Positions 28,045 through 35,335 of a stretch of 38,025 nucleotides of DNA are shown piece by piece (position 1 is the first letter of the stretch; each line of letters begins with the position of its first letter). The translations under genes and the position numbers were made by a program. Below the pieces are notes generated by a model. That model was not told where the DNA came from. It saw only the letters and a program-made list of their open reading frames with translations, and did no database searches. This stretch comes from an uncultured Actinomycetes bacterium. GTDB taxonomy: Bacteria > Actinomycetota > Acidimicrobiia > IMCC26256 > PALSA-555. The stretch lies in contig CALEYV010000092.1 in the NCBI GenBank assembly GCA_937927875.1, positions 1 through 38,025 on the forward strand, in the 5' to 3' direction.

Positions 28045-30453
28045 ATGCAGACTGAGACCGACGTCGCGAGCCCGGCGCCGCGCACCACGACCACGGAGTT
28101 CGCTCCGTCGCCCGAGGCCGCGCGCTACGAGGTCCCCGAGACCTTCGCCTACCGGGTCAAGAACCGGCTGCTCGGGCCGCCCTTGAACACCGAGCAGCTC
28201 GTCCACGAGCGGCTCGGGAAGCCCACTGCGCTGGCCGTCTTCGCGTCCGACAACCTGTCGTCGGTCGCCTACGGCACCGAGGAGATCCTCACCCACCTCG
28301 TCCCGTTCGTCGGCGTGGCCGCCTTCGCGCTGGTGATGCCGATCACCATCGGGCTGCTCGTGGTCCTGGCGTTCCTGATCCTCTCCTACCGCCAGACCAT
28401 CAAGGCCTACCCGAGCGCGGGCGGCGCCTACATCGTCACCCGCGACAACTTCGGGCTGCTCCCGGCCCAGGTGGCCGGCGTCGCCCTCCTGACCGACTAC
28501 GTGCTCACGGTGGCGGTGTCGGTCGCGGCGGGGACCGCCGCGCTCACCTCCGCGGCTTCCGTCTTGACGCCGTACGCGGTGCCGATCTCGGTGTTCTTCA
28601 TCCTCTTCATCGCCTACGGGAACCTCCGCGGCGTCCGCGAGTCGGGACGCATGTTCGCCGTCCCGACCTACTTCTTCATCTTCACCATGCTGGCGCTGCT
28701 CGGGATCGGCATCGCCAAGCTGATGACCGGCACCCTGCCGGTCGAGTCGCTGCACCACAAGGGCCTGGTCCACATCGGGCACGGCTCCGGCAGCGGGCTG
28801 TTGATGGGCGCCACCCTGTTCGTGGTCCTCCGCGCGTTCGCCAGTGGCGGCGCGGCCGTCACCGGCGTGGAGGCCATCTCGAACGGCGTGCCCGCCTTCC
28901 GGGTCCCCGAGTGGCGAAACGCCCGCACCACGCTCGTGATCATGGGAACGACGCTCGGGGCGATGTTCCTCGGCCTGTCGCTGCTCGCCGCCCATATGCA
29001 CGTGGCGCCGTTCTCGAAGGGCACGCCGACCGTCATCTCCCAGATCGGCAAGATCGTGTTCGGGTCCGGTCCCGCCGGCACCGCCCTCTACTACTGCCTG
29101 CAGGCGGGGACGATGCTCATCCTCGTCCTCGCCGCCAACACGTCGTTCGCGGACTTCCCGCGCCTCGCCAGCTTCCACGCCGGCGACAACTTCATGCCCC
29201 GCCAGCTCACGAAGCGGGGCCACCGGCTCGTCTTCTCGAACGGGATCATCGCCCTCGCCGCGGCCGCGATCTTCCTCGTCGTCATCACTCGGGCCCGGGT
29301 CGACACGCTCATCCCGCTCTACGCGATCGGTGTGTTCACGTCCTTCACGCTGTCGCAGGCCGGGATGGCCCGGCACCACCTCCGGATCAAAGAGCCGCAC
29401 TGGCGCAAGGGGCTCGTCATCAACGCCACCGGCGCGGTGCTATCGGCCGTCGTCGACATCATCATCGCCATCACGAAGTTCAAGCCGGCCGGCTCGTTCC
29501 TCGGGGCGTGGGTGATCATCCTGCTCGTCCCGATCATGGTCTACGGCCTGACCCGGCTGAACAAGCAGTACGAGGCGGAGGCGGAGGAGCTCGAGCAGAA
29601 CGCGCCCCAAGCGGCGGAGGCGCCGATCCTGCGCCGCCATGTCGTGATCGTGTTCGTCGACACGCTCGACCTCGCCGCGGCCCGCGCCATCCAGTACGCG
29701 CGGACGCTCATGCCGGATGAGCTGCGGGCGGTGCACTTCGACCTGGACCCGGTCCGCACCGAGGACCTGGCGATGGCGTGGCGCCGGCTCGGCCTCCACC
29801 GGCTCCCGCTCGACCTGCTCGAGATCCCGGACCGGCGCATCGGCCGGGCCGCGCTCGAGGTGGTCGCCGACGTGGTCGCCGACGGTGAGACCGAGGCCAC
29901 GGTGCTGCTCCCCCGGCGCGACTACACCTCGTTCTGGCACCGGTGGCTGCACGACCGCACCGCGGACCGGATGGCGGCGGCGGTGAGCGACCTGCCCCAC
30001 GCCAACGTCACCATCGTGCCGTTCCACCTCGGCCAGGGCCGGCCCCGGAAGCTGACGCCAGTGCCCAAGGTGCCGAAGGTCTTCCACCGGCGGGCCTCCA
30101 ACGGCCCCCGGGCCGAGGACGTCGCGGTGCCCGAGCTGGACGTTGAGGGCGCGGTGCCGATCGGCGACGTCCAGGACCGCCAGCGGGTCCGGATCGCCGG
30201 TCGCGTGCACGCGCTGCGGGTCCAGCCGTGGTCGGGCCAGCCGACCCTCGAGTGCACCGTGACCGACGGCACGGGCCGCATCGTCGTCGTGTTCCTCGGC
30301 CGGCGACAGATCGCTGGCATCGAGCCCGGCGCGCGCATCGTCATCGACGGGATCGTCGGTCAGCGCGCCGGGCAACGGGTGATCCTGAATCCCGAGTACC
30401 GGCTCCTCCCCGGGCTGGAGGCGACGCCGCCGCCCAAGGCCCGCAAGCGCTGA
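28045..30453 (+). CDS. KimA-like APC-superfamily potassium permease fused to a C-terminal OB-fold domain
   Basis: An 802-aa membrane protein. Residues 60-520 form about 12 membrane helices of the APC permease fold; SSVAYGTEEIL and YPSAGGAYIVTRDNFG are signatures of the KimA (YdaO) K+/H+ symporter group. A charged stretch is followed by a cytoplasmic USP-like domain (about 530-680: RRHVVIVFVDTLDLAAARAI, RRLGLHRLPLDLLEIPDRR, TVLLPRRDYTSFWHRWLHDR), in KimA the site of cyclic-di-AMP binding. A further domain (about 702-790) then appears: RQRVRIAGRVHALRV, LECTVTDGTGRIVVVFLGRR and ARIVIDGIVGQRAGQRVILN, an OB-fold like actinobacterial OB-fold nucleic-acid-binding proteins (Rv2694c type). In mycobacteria those are separate genes near ceoBC; here they are fused. 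SD GGAG precedes the ATG. It diverges from ceoB. Confidence 0.9.
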   Translation: MQTETDVASPAPRTTTTEFAPSPEAARYEVPETFAYRVKNRLLGPPLNTEQLVHERLGKPTALAVFASDNLSSVAYGTEEILTHLVPFVGVAAFALVMPITIGLLVVLAFLILSYRQTIKAYPSAGGAYIVTRDNFGLLPAQVAGVALLTDYVLTVAVSVAAGTAALTSAASVLTPYAVPISVFFILFIAYGNLRGVRESGRMFAVPTYFFIFTMLALLGIGIAKLMTGTLPVESLHHKGLVHIGHGSGSGLLMGATLFVVLRAFASGGAAVTGVEAISNGVPAFRVPEWRNARTTLVIMGTTLGAMFLGLSLLAAHMHVAPFSKGTPTVISQIGKIVFGSGPAGTALYYCLQAGTMLILVLAANTSFADFPRLASFHAGDNFMPRQLTKRGHRLVFSNGIIALAAAAIFLVVITRARVDTLIPLYAIGVFTSFTLSQAGMARHHLRIKEPHWRKGLVINATGAVLSAVVDIIIAITKFKPAGSFLGAWVIILLVPIMVYGLTRLNKQYEAEAEELEQNAPQAAEAPILRRHVVIVFVDTLDLAAARAIQYARTLMPDELRAVHFDLDPVRTEDLAMAWRRLGLHRLPLDLLEIPDRRIGRAALEVVADVVADGETEATVLLPRRDYTSFWHRWLHDRTADRMAAAVSDLPHANVTIVPFHLGQGRPRKLTPVPKVPKVFHRRASNGPRAEDVAVPELDVEGAVPIGDVQDRQRVRIAGRVHALRVQPWSGQPTLECTVTDGTGRIVVVFLGRRQIAGIEPGARIVIDGIVGQRAGQRVILNPEYRLLPGLEATPPPKARKR

Positions 30454-30465
30454 CGCGACCGCCGG

Positions 30466-30480
30466 CGGAGCCGGGCTCCG
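30466..30480. terminator. GC-rich hairpin after the permease gene
   Basis: CGGAGCC (30466-30472) and GGCTCCG (30474-30480) pair into a tight hairpin 13 nt after the permease stop. There is no T-run, as is common for actinobacterial terminators; the evidence is modest. Confidence 0.35.
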
Positions 30481-30505
30481 GTTGGAGGGTCGAGGCGTCG
30501 GGCCG

Positions 30506-30511
30506 TAGCGT
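30506..30511 (+). promoter_or_regulatory. -10 element TAGCGT for the amidase gene
   Basis: TAGCGT lies 6 nt before the ATG at 30518 with no SD in between, indicating a leaderless transcript separate from the permease. Confidence 0.45.
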
Positions 30512-30517
30512 GCGGCT

Positions 30518-31963
30518 ATGACTGACGACCTCGCCTTCCTCGACGCCACCGGCCAGGCCGAGCTGGTCCGGGCCGGCTCCGTGTCCCCGCTCGAGCTCGT
30601 CGACGCCGCGATCAACCGGATCGAGAAGCTCAACCCCGAGCTGAACGCGGTCATCCACCCCCGCTTCGACCAGGCCCGGGCCGACGCCCGCGCCGCGACG
30701 CTCGGCGACGGCCCGTTCCGCGGCGTCCCGACGCTCTTCAAGGACCTCCTGTGCGCCATGGAGGGCGAGCCGTACCACGAGGGCATGGGGTTCCTGAAGC
30801 GACACGACTACCGGCCCCAGTACACCGACTACCTCGCCCAGCGCTTCCTCGACGCCGGCTTCGTGTGCTGCGGCCGCACGAACACCCCTGAGCTCGGTCT
30901 CGTGCCGACGACCGAGCCCGTCGCCTACGGCGCGACCCACAACCCGTGGCAGGTCGATCGGACACCCGGCGGCTCGAGCGGCGGCTCGGCGGCCGCGGTC
31001 GCGGCGGGCCTCGTGCCGGTCGCGCACGGCAACGACGGCGGCGGCTCGATCCGCATCCCGGCCAGCTGCTGCGGCCTGGTCGGCCTCAAGCCCTCGCGGG
31101 GCCGGACCTCGCTCGGTCCCCACAGCGGCCAGCTGTCGAACTTCCTCGCCGTCGAGCTCATGCTGGCCCGCTCGGTGCGGGACGCCGCGCTCGTCCTCGA
31201 CGTGGCGCGCGGCCCGTTCCCCGGCGACACGGTGCTCGCGCCCGAGCCGAGTCGCCCGTATCGCGATGAGGTCGGCGCCGACCCGGGTTCGCTGCGCATC
31301 GGCCTGCTCACCACCAACCCGCTCGGCACCGGCGACGTCCACTCCGACTGCGTGGCCGCGGTCGAGGACGCGGGTCGGCTGCTCGAATCGCTCGGCCACC
31401 GGGTCGAGGTCTCCCACCCCGAGGCGGCCGTGAACGACGAGCTCATCGTCCAGTTCGGAGCCGTGTGGGCGGCAGGCGTCAGCGCCTTCCTCGACGACTT
31501 CAGCGCCCTGGTCGGCGTCCCGATCCAGCCCGACGACGTCGAGCCGCTGACCGCCGCGCTCGCGGAGGCCGGGCGAACGGTCCCCGCCGCGCAGTACGCG
31601 TTGGCCATCCAGGCCATGGAGCAGATGACTCGCCAGGCCGCGGCGTGGTGGGCCGACGGCTTCGAGCTGCTGCTCACCCCGACGCTGGCCGAGCCGCCCC
31701 TCCCGCTCGGCAGCTTCGATGCGCGGCCGGACGACCCCATGTTCGGCTTCACCCGGTCGGCCGGCTTCGCCGCGTTCACCCCCGCCTTCAACGTCACGGG
31801 CCAGCCCGCGATCTCGCTGCCGCTGTTCTGGAACGACGAGGGACTCCCGATCGGGACGCAGCTCGTTGCTGCCTACGGGCGAGAGGACGTCCTCATCCGG
31901 ATCGCGTCGCAGCTCGAGGTCGCCCGGCCCTGGGTGGACCGCCGGCCGCCGGTGCACGCCTGA
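30518..31963 (+). CDS. Amidase signature family enzyme (6-aminohexanoate cyclic-dimer hydrolase-like)
   Basis: A 481-aa amidase. The Ser-cisSer-Lys triad is recognisable: Lys in GVPTLFKDL, the cis-Ser in TPGGSSGGSAAAVAAGLVPV and the nucleophile Ser in NDGGGSIRIPASCCGLVGLK. The SCCGLVGLKPSRGR segment resembles NylA-type hydrolases and bacterial amidases acting on lactams, aryl amides or nitrile-derived amides. No N-terminal signal, so it is cytoplasmic. Substrate specificity is set by the variable C-terminal part (VGVPIQPDDVEPLTAALAEA onward). It has its own TAGCGT promoter. The neighbouring permease belongs to the K+ group, so amide import is not implied. Confidence 0.92.
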   Translation: MTDDLAFLDATGQAELVRAGSVSPLELVDAAINRIEKLNPELNAVIHPRFDQARADARAATLGDGPFRGVPTLFKDLLCAMEGEPYHEGMGFLKRHDYRPQYTDYLAQRFLDAGFVCCGRTNTPELGLVPTTEPVAYGATHNPWQVDRTPGGSSGGSAAAVAAGLVPVAHGNDGGGSIRIPASCCGLVGLKPSRGRTSLGPHSGQLSNFLAVELMLARSVRDAALVLDVARGPFPGDTVLAPEPSRPYRDEVGADPGSLRIGLLTTNPLGTGDVHSDCVAAVEDAGRLLESLGHRVEVSHPEAAVNDELIVQFGAVWAAGVSAFLDDFSALVGVPIQPDDVEPLTAALAEAGRTVPAAQYALAIQAMEQMTRQAAAWWADGFELLLTPTLAEPPLPLGSFDARPDDPMFGFTRSAGFAAFTPAFNVTGQPAISLPLFWNDEGLPIGTQLVAAYGREDVLIRIASQLEVARPWVDRRPPVHA

Positions 31964-31996
31964 GGGGTCGGCGCGGAGATCGGTCGCGCGTAGCGT

Positions 31997-32023
31997 CTCG
32001 GCGATCGGCTGCGCATCGCCGAG
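31997..32023. terminator. Hairpin between convergent amidase and small membrane protein genes
   Basis: CTCGGCGAT (31997-32005) and ATCGCCGAG (32015-32023) form a perfect 9-bp stem with a 9-nt loop in the 121-nt gap between convergent genes. No T-run follows on either side; a bidirectional terminator is the simplest reading. The rest of the gap shows no gene. Confidence 0.5.
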
Positions 32024-32084
32024 TCGCCCAAGCGCCGATGTGGAGTCCGACGTAGCGCTCGGCTCGTTTGACGGGTTTTGGTCC

Positions 32085-32435
32085 CTACTTGAACCAGATG
32101 CGCTGGTACTCGCGGCTGGCCGGGTGGAGGAGCAAGGCGACCAGTGCGCCGTCGAAGACGAGGTTGAGGATGAGCGGGAAGCGGAAGGCGTCGGTTCCGA
32201 CGGAGAGCACGAGGGCGACCTGCAGGATGGCGGCGGCGACCGCGACCGCGTAGCCCCACTTCTTCTCGTTGGCGATCCCGAAGCCTCCCAGGCCGAGGCC
32301 GAGCACCAGCGCCAGCCCGAGCAGGCTCGTGAACGCGAGTCCCAACATGGCGAAGGCGGCGTCGATGTAGCAGAGGACGGTGGCGATCACGAGCGTCTGT
32401 GGCTGCATCTGGTTGAGGAAGCGGTATTCGCTCAC
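32085..32435 (-). CDS. Small four-helix membrane protein of unknown function
   Basis: A 116-aa protein that is almost all membrane: helices near residues 14-34 (TLVIATVLCYIDAAFAMLGL), 36-52 (TSLLGLALVLGLGLGGF), 60-78 (WGYAVAVAAAILQVALVLS) and 85-102 (FPLILNLVFDGALVALLL), with a hydrophilic tail ending YQRIWFK. Short loops and a positive linker (NEKKWG) fit a compact integral membrane protein. I do not recognise the family. GTG 32435 is preceded by CAGAAT at 6 nt on the minus strand. It is followed 36 nt upstream by rlmN on the same strand and may be transcribed with it. Confidence 0.75.
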   Translation of the reverse strand: MSEYRFLNQMQPQTLVIATVLCYIDAAFAMLGLAFTSLLGLALVLGLGLGGFGIANEKKWGYAVAVAAAILQVALVLSVGTDAFRFPLILNLVFDGALVALLLHPASREYQRIWFK

Positions 32436-32471
32436 GGCGCCATTCTGCTCGACGCGAGGCCGCGGACCGGG

Positions 32472-33491
32472 TCACGCACCGCGCTGGAGCTGGCCACACG
32501 CGGCACCGATGTCGCGACCCCGCGTGCGGCGGACCGTGACCGTGATCCCGTGACCCCGGAGCCGGCGTGCGAACGCCTGGACCCGGGTGCCGGGCGAGGC
32601 GCTCCCGCCGAACCCCGGCGTCGGGTTCAAGGGAATCAGGTTGACGTGCGCGCCCCCGACGCCCGGCCAGGCCGCCAACAGCCGGCCGAGCTCGTCCGAT
32701 TGGCCTGCGCCGTCGTTGAGACCGTCGATGCAGGCGTACTCGAACGTGACCCGACGGCCGTGGGCCCCGGCCACGTCGGCGGCGGCGTCGAGCACCTCGG
32801 CGATCGGGTACCGATGGTTGAGCGGGACGAGCTGGCTCCGGAGGTCGTCGTTGGGGGCGTGGAGTGACACCGCGAGCGTCACGGGGAGGTCCTCGGCCGC
32901 CAGGCGGCGAATCCCGGGCACGACCCCGATGGTGCTGAGCGTGACCCGACGGGCTGAGAGACCCAGCGTGTCGTGCAGGACCGTCACCGATTCCCAGACT
33001 GGGCCGTAGTTCGCCAGCGGCTCGCCCATCCCCATGTAGACGACGTTCGTCACCCGCTGCGGCGAGGCGTGCTGCGCCCACAGGACCTGCTCGACGATCT
33101 CGCTCGCCGCGAGATGACGCTCGAAGCCCGCCTGCCCGGTGGCGCAGAACGGGCACGCCATCGCGCACCCGGCCTGCGAGGAGATGCAGACGCTCGCCCG
33201 GCGCGGCGAACGCATCAGCACCGTCTCGACCTCCGCCCCGTCACCGGTCGTGAACCGCCACTTCGACGTCAGCCCGTCCGCCCCGCTCAGCGACGCCACC
33301 GGCGTCAGCGTCAGGGGCAGCTGCTCGGCGAGCCGGGAACGGAGCCCTTTGGGGAGCTCGGTCGCGTCCTCGAGCGGGATCCGGCGGCGCCAGAGCGCGT
33401 CCCAGACCTGGTCGGCTCGGTAGCGGGGTTCGTCCGCGAGCAGCTCCGCGAGGTCGGCCCGGGTGGCGCCGTAACGGGTCAGCGGTCGCAT
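32472..33491 (-). CDS. rlmN: Dual-specificity 23S rRNA/tRNA adenine-C2 methyltransferase RlmN
   Basis: A 339-aa radical-SAM enzyme that methylates C2 of A2503 in 23S rRNA and of A37 in some tRNAs. The cluster motif CxxxCxxC is C109, C113 and C116 (GCAMACPFCATGQ). NVVYMGMGEPLANYG binds SAM, VTLSTIGVVPGIRRLA and LAVSLHAPNDDLRSQLVPLN are family signatures, and the mechanistic C-terminal cysteine is C332 in DIGAACGQL. Length is normal, so it should be active. Its ATG (33491) lies inside the end of mshD (13-nt overlap), so the two are translationally coupled. Some antibiotics act at the A2503 site. Confidence 0.96.
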   Translation of the reverse strand: MRPLTRYGATRADLAELLADEPRYRADQVWDALWRRRIPLEDATELPKGLRSRLAEQLPLTLTPVASLSGADGLTSKWRFTTGDGAEVETVLMRSPRRASVCISSQAGCAMACPFCATGQAGFERHLAASEIVEQVLWAQHASPQRVTNVVYMGMGEPLANYGPVWESVTVLHDTLGLSARRVTLSTIGVVPGIRRLAAEDLPVTLAVSLHAPNDDLRSQLVPLNHRYPIAEVLDAAADVAGAHGRRVTFEYACIDGLNDGAGQSDELGRLLAAWPGVGGAHVNLIPLNPTPGFGGSASPGTRVQAFARRLRGHGITVTVRRTRGRDIGAACGQLQRGA

Positions 33492-34399
33492 GTGTAGGCG
33501 CGGTCGACGCGGGCGCGCGAGAAGCCGATCGACGTGTAGAGCGAGATCGCGGATTCGTTGCCGGCGTCCACGAACAGCATGCCGGTCGTCGCGCCGCGCC
33601 GGTCATGCAGGTCCTCCAGGCCGCCGAGCACGAGCGCCCGTCCGAGCCCGGTGCCCTGACGGTCGGGATCCACGCCGATCACGTAGATCTCACCGACGGT
33701 CTCGACGACCAGCGGCGGCGCTGACGGGTGCAGCCGCGTCCAGCAGAAGCCGGCCAGCCCCCGCTCGTCGAACGCAAGCAGGAAGCCAACGGGATCGAAC
33801 CACGACTCGCGCTCCCGGCGGAGCAGCGTCTCGCGGTCCCAGCCCCCCTGGTCGGGGTCGTCCGCGAAGGCTCGGTTGTTCACGACCAGCCACTCGTCCT
33901 CGTCGATGCCGGGCTCGAAGGGCCGGACCCGAACCGCGGGCGGCCAGCGCGGTGGCGCCGCCGGCAATGCCACCCGCAGCTGCAAGAGGGCACGGGCCGG
34001 GCGCAGCCCGACGTCGGCGGCCACGGTCTCCCATGCCTCGTCGGCGCCGAACACGAGCAGTTCGATCGGGCCACCGTCCCGGACGCGGGCGTCTGCGAGC
34101 GCGGCCTCGACCAGTGCTCGCCCGATCTCGCTCACCGACGAGCCCGGCGCGACCGCGACCGAGAACCGGACGCCCGGTGCGGCGGGCGACGCGCTCGGGC
34201 CGACGTGGAGCACACCGACGACGTTCGGGCCGTCACGGGCGACGACAAGTGCAGTCACCGCGGAGGGGGCGTCGAGGTCGCGCCACACCGAATCGCCGAG
34301 CACCGGGTGCCCCGTCGACTGCTCCGCGAGCGCGGCGACCGTGCGCAGGGTGTCGATGTCGTCGAGCGCGACAGGACGAAGGACGGACACCTCGGGCAC
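33479..34399 (-). CDS. mshD: Mycothiol synthase (mycothiol acetyltransferase) MshD
   Basis: A 306-aa tandem-GNAT protein that acetylates Cys-GlcN-Ins in the last step of mycothiol synthesis. The C-terminal half carries the family signature: FEPGIDEDEWLVVNNRAFAD, DDPDQGGWDRETLLRRE, SWFDPVGFLLAFDERGLAGF, CWTRLHP, VGEIYVIGVDPDRQGTGLGR (acetyl-CoA loop QGTGLGRA) and LFVDAGNESAISLYTSIGF. The N-terminal GNAT unit is degenerate, as usual in MshD. Mycothiol is limited to Actinomycetota, which supports the assignment of the organism. GTG 34399 has TACCCT 6 nt upstream on the minus strand. It is the first gene of an mshD-rlmN pair and diverges from nth. Confidence 0.93.
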   Translation of the reverse strand: MPEVSVLRPVALDDIDTLRTVAALAEQSTGHPVLGDSVWRDLDAPSAVTALVVARDGPNVVGVLHVGPSASPAAPGVRFSVAVAPGSSVSEIGRALVEAALADARVRDGGPIELLVFGADEAWETVAADVGLRPARALLQLRVALPAAPPRWPPAVRVRPFEPGIDEDEWLVVNNRAFADDPDQGGWDRETLLRRERESWFDPVGFLLAFDERGLAGFCWTRLHPSAPPLVVETVGEIYVIGVDPDRQGTGLGRALVLGGLEDLHDRRGATTGMLFVDAGNESAISLYTSIGFSRARVDRAYTCDR

Positions 34400-34405
34400 A
34401 GGTCG

Positions 34406-34428
34406 AGGGTACCTGGGTCCGGTAGGTT
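34406..34428. promoter_or_regulatory. Divergent -10 elements for mshD and nth
   Basis: AGGGTA at 34406-34411 (TACCCT on the minus strand) lies 6 nt before the mshD GTG at 34399, and TAGGTT at 34423-34428 lies 6 nt before the nth ATG at 34435. Two leaderless promoters share a 35-nt gap; their -10 hexamers are 11 nt apart. Confidence 0.5.
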
Positions 34429-34434
34429 GCCGAG

Positions 34435-35079
34435 ATGGCCCTGCCGCGTGGCGCGCGCCAGCGCGTCGCCGTCGTGCTCGAGCGGCTGCGAGCCGAGTAC
34501 CCGGAGCCGCGCTCCGCGCTCCGCCGCGAGAACCCCTACCAGCTCATCGTTGCCACGATCCTGTCCGCGCAGTCGACCGACGAGATGGTGAACAAGACGA
34601 CGCCCGCGCTCTTCGCGCGGTACCCGACCCCGGCCGATCTCGCCGAGGCCGACCCGGACGAGGTCGAGGGTCTGATCCACTCCACCGGGTTCTTCCGGTC
34701 GAAGACCAAAAGCCTGATCGGGATGGCCCGGGCGCTGGAGGAGCGCTTCGACGGCAAGGTCCCGACCGCCCTCGAGGATCTGGTCACCCTGCCCGGCGTC
34801 GGCCGGAAGACCGGCAACGTGGTCCGCTCGGTCGGGTTCGGCCTGCCCGGCCTGCCTGTCGACACCCACGTCGGACGGCTCTCGAGGCGGCTGCGGCTCA
34901 CGACGGAATCGGATCCGGTGAAGGCGGAGCTCGATCTGAATCGCATCGTCCCCGAGGAGGAGCGCGGGGACTTCTCGCTCCGGCTCATCGAGCACGGCCG
35001 GAAGGTCTGCTACGCGCGGCGACCCCGCTGCGACGCGTGCATCCTGGCCGACGTGTGCCCGAGCGCGTTCAAGGTGTGA
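34435..35079 (+). CDS. nth: Endonuclease III (Nth) DNA glycosylase/AP lyase
   Basis: A 214-aa base-excision repair enzyme that removes oxidised pyrimidines and nicks abasic sites. The helix-hairpin-helix catalytic lysine is K125 (LPGVGRKTGNVV) and the catalytic Asp is D143 (VDTHVGRLS). The C-terminal [4Fe-4S] loop has the exact spacing C192-x6-C199-x2-C202-x5-C208. NPYQLIVATILSAQSTD is the N-terminal helical signature. Length is typical. The ATG at 34435 is supported by the upstream TAGGTT. It diverges from mshD, and its end overlaps the small gene at 35069 by 11 nt (convergent). Confidence 0.97.
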   Translation: MALPRGARQRVAVVLERLRAEYPEPRSALRRENPYQLIVATILSAQSTDEMVNKTTPALFARYPTPADLAEADPDEVEGLIHSTGFFRSKTKSLIGMARALEERFDGKVPTALEDLVTLPGVGRKTGNVVRSVGFGLPGLPVDTHVGRLSRRLRLTTESDPVKAELDLNRIVPEEERGDFSLRLIEHGRKVCYARRPRCDACILADVCPSAFKV

Positions 35080-35266
35080 GGTGGGACGCGGCGCGGTCGA
35101 GGGCGCGCAGGGCGCCGCGCAGCGAACGCTCCGCGGTGAACAGATCGGAGGCGACGGCAGAGTCGGGCGATTCGTCGTAGCGCTCGGCCACCGCCACGAC
35201 GCGCGTCGTGAGGTCCTCGAGTTGGGCTCGGAGGCTTGACAGCTCCGCGATGTCGGCGTCGTTCAT
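35069..35266 (-). CDS. Small (65 aa) helical protein of unknown function
   Basis: MNDADIAELSSLRAQLEDLT and VAVAERYDESPDSAVASDL begin a 65-residue acidic, helical, heptad-like protein ending in RSLRGALRALDRAASHLTP, the pattern of a small coiled-coil or helix-bundle protein. GGAG lies 4-8 nt before the ATG at 35266. The frame is open for over 1 kb upstream, but that is antisense of hisD. Stop and nth stop overlap by 11 nt. No family is recognised. It lies between nth and hisD, diverging from hisD. Confidence 0.55.
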   Translation of the reverse strand: MNDADIAELSSLRAQLEDLTTRVVAVAERYDESPDSAVASDLFTAERSLRGALRALDRAASHLTP

Positions 35267-35335
35267 CCGGCTCCAGCCTGTCGTGACGATCGTCGCGAGG
35301 CAAAGCGAGCGGTTGCGCGACCGCTCACGGTTACG

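Noticed and set aside
35267..35335. His leader peptide or T-box before hisD
   Set aside because: No run of histidine codons and no T-box-like stem is present in the short gap.
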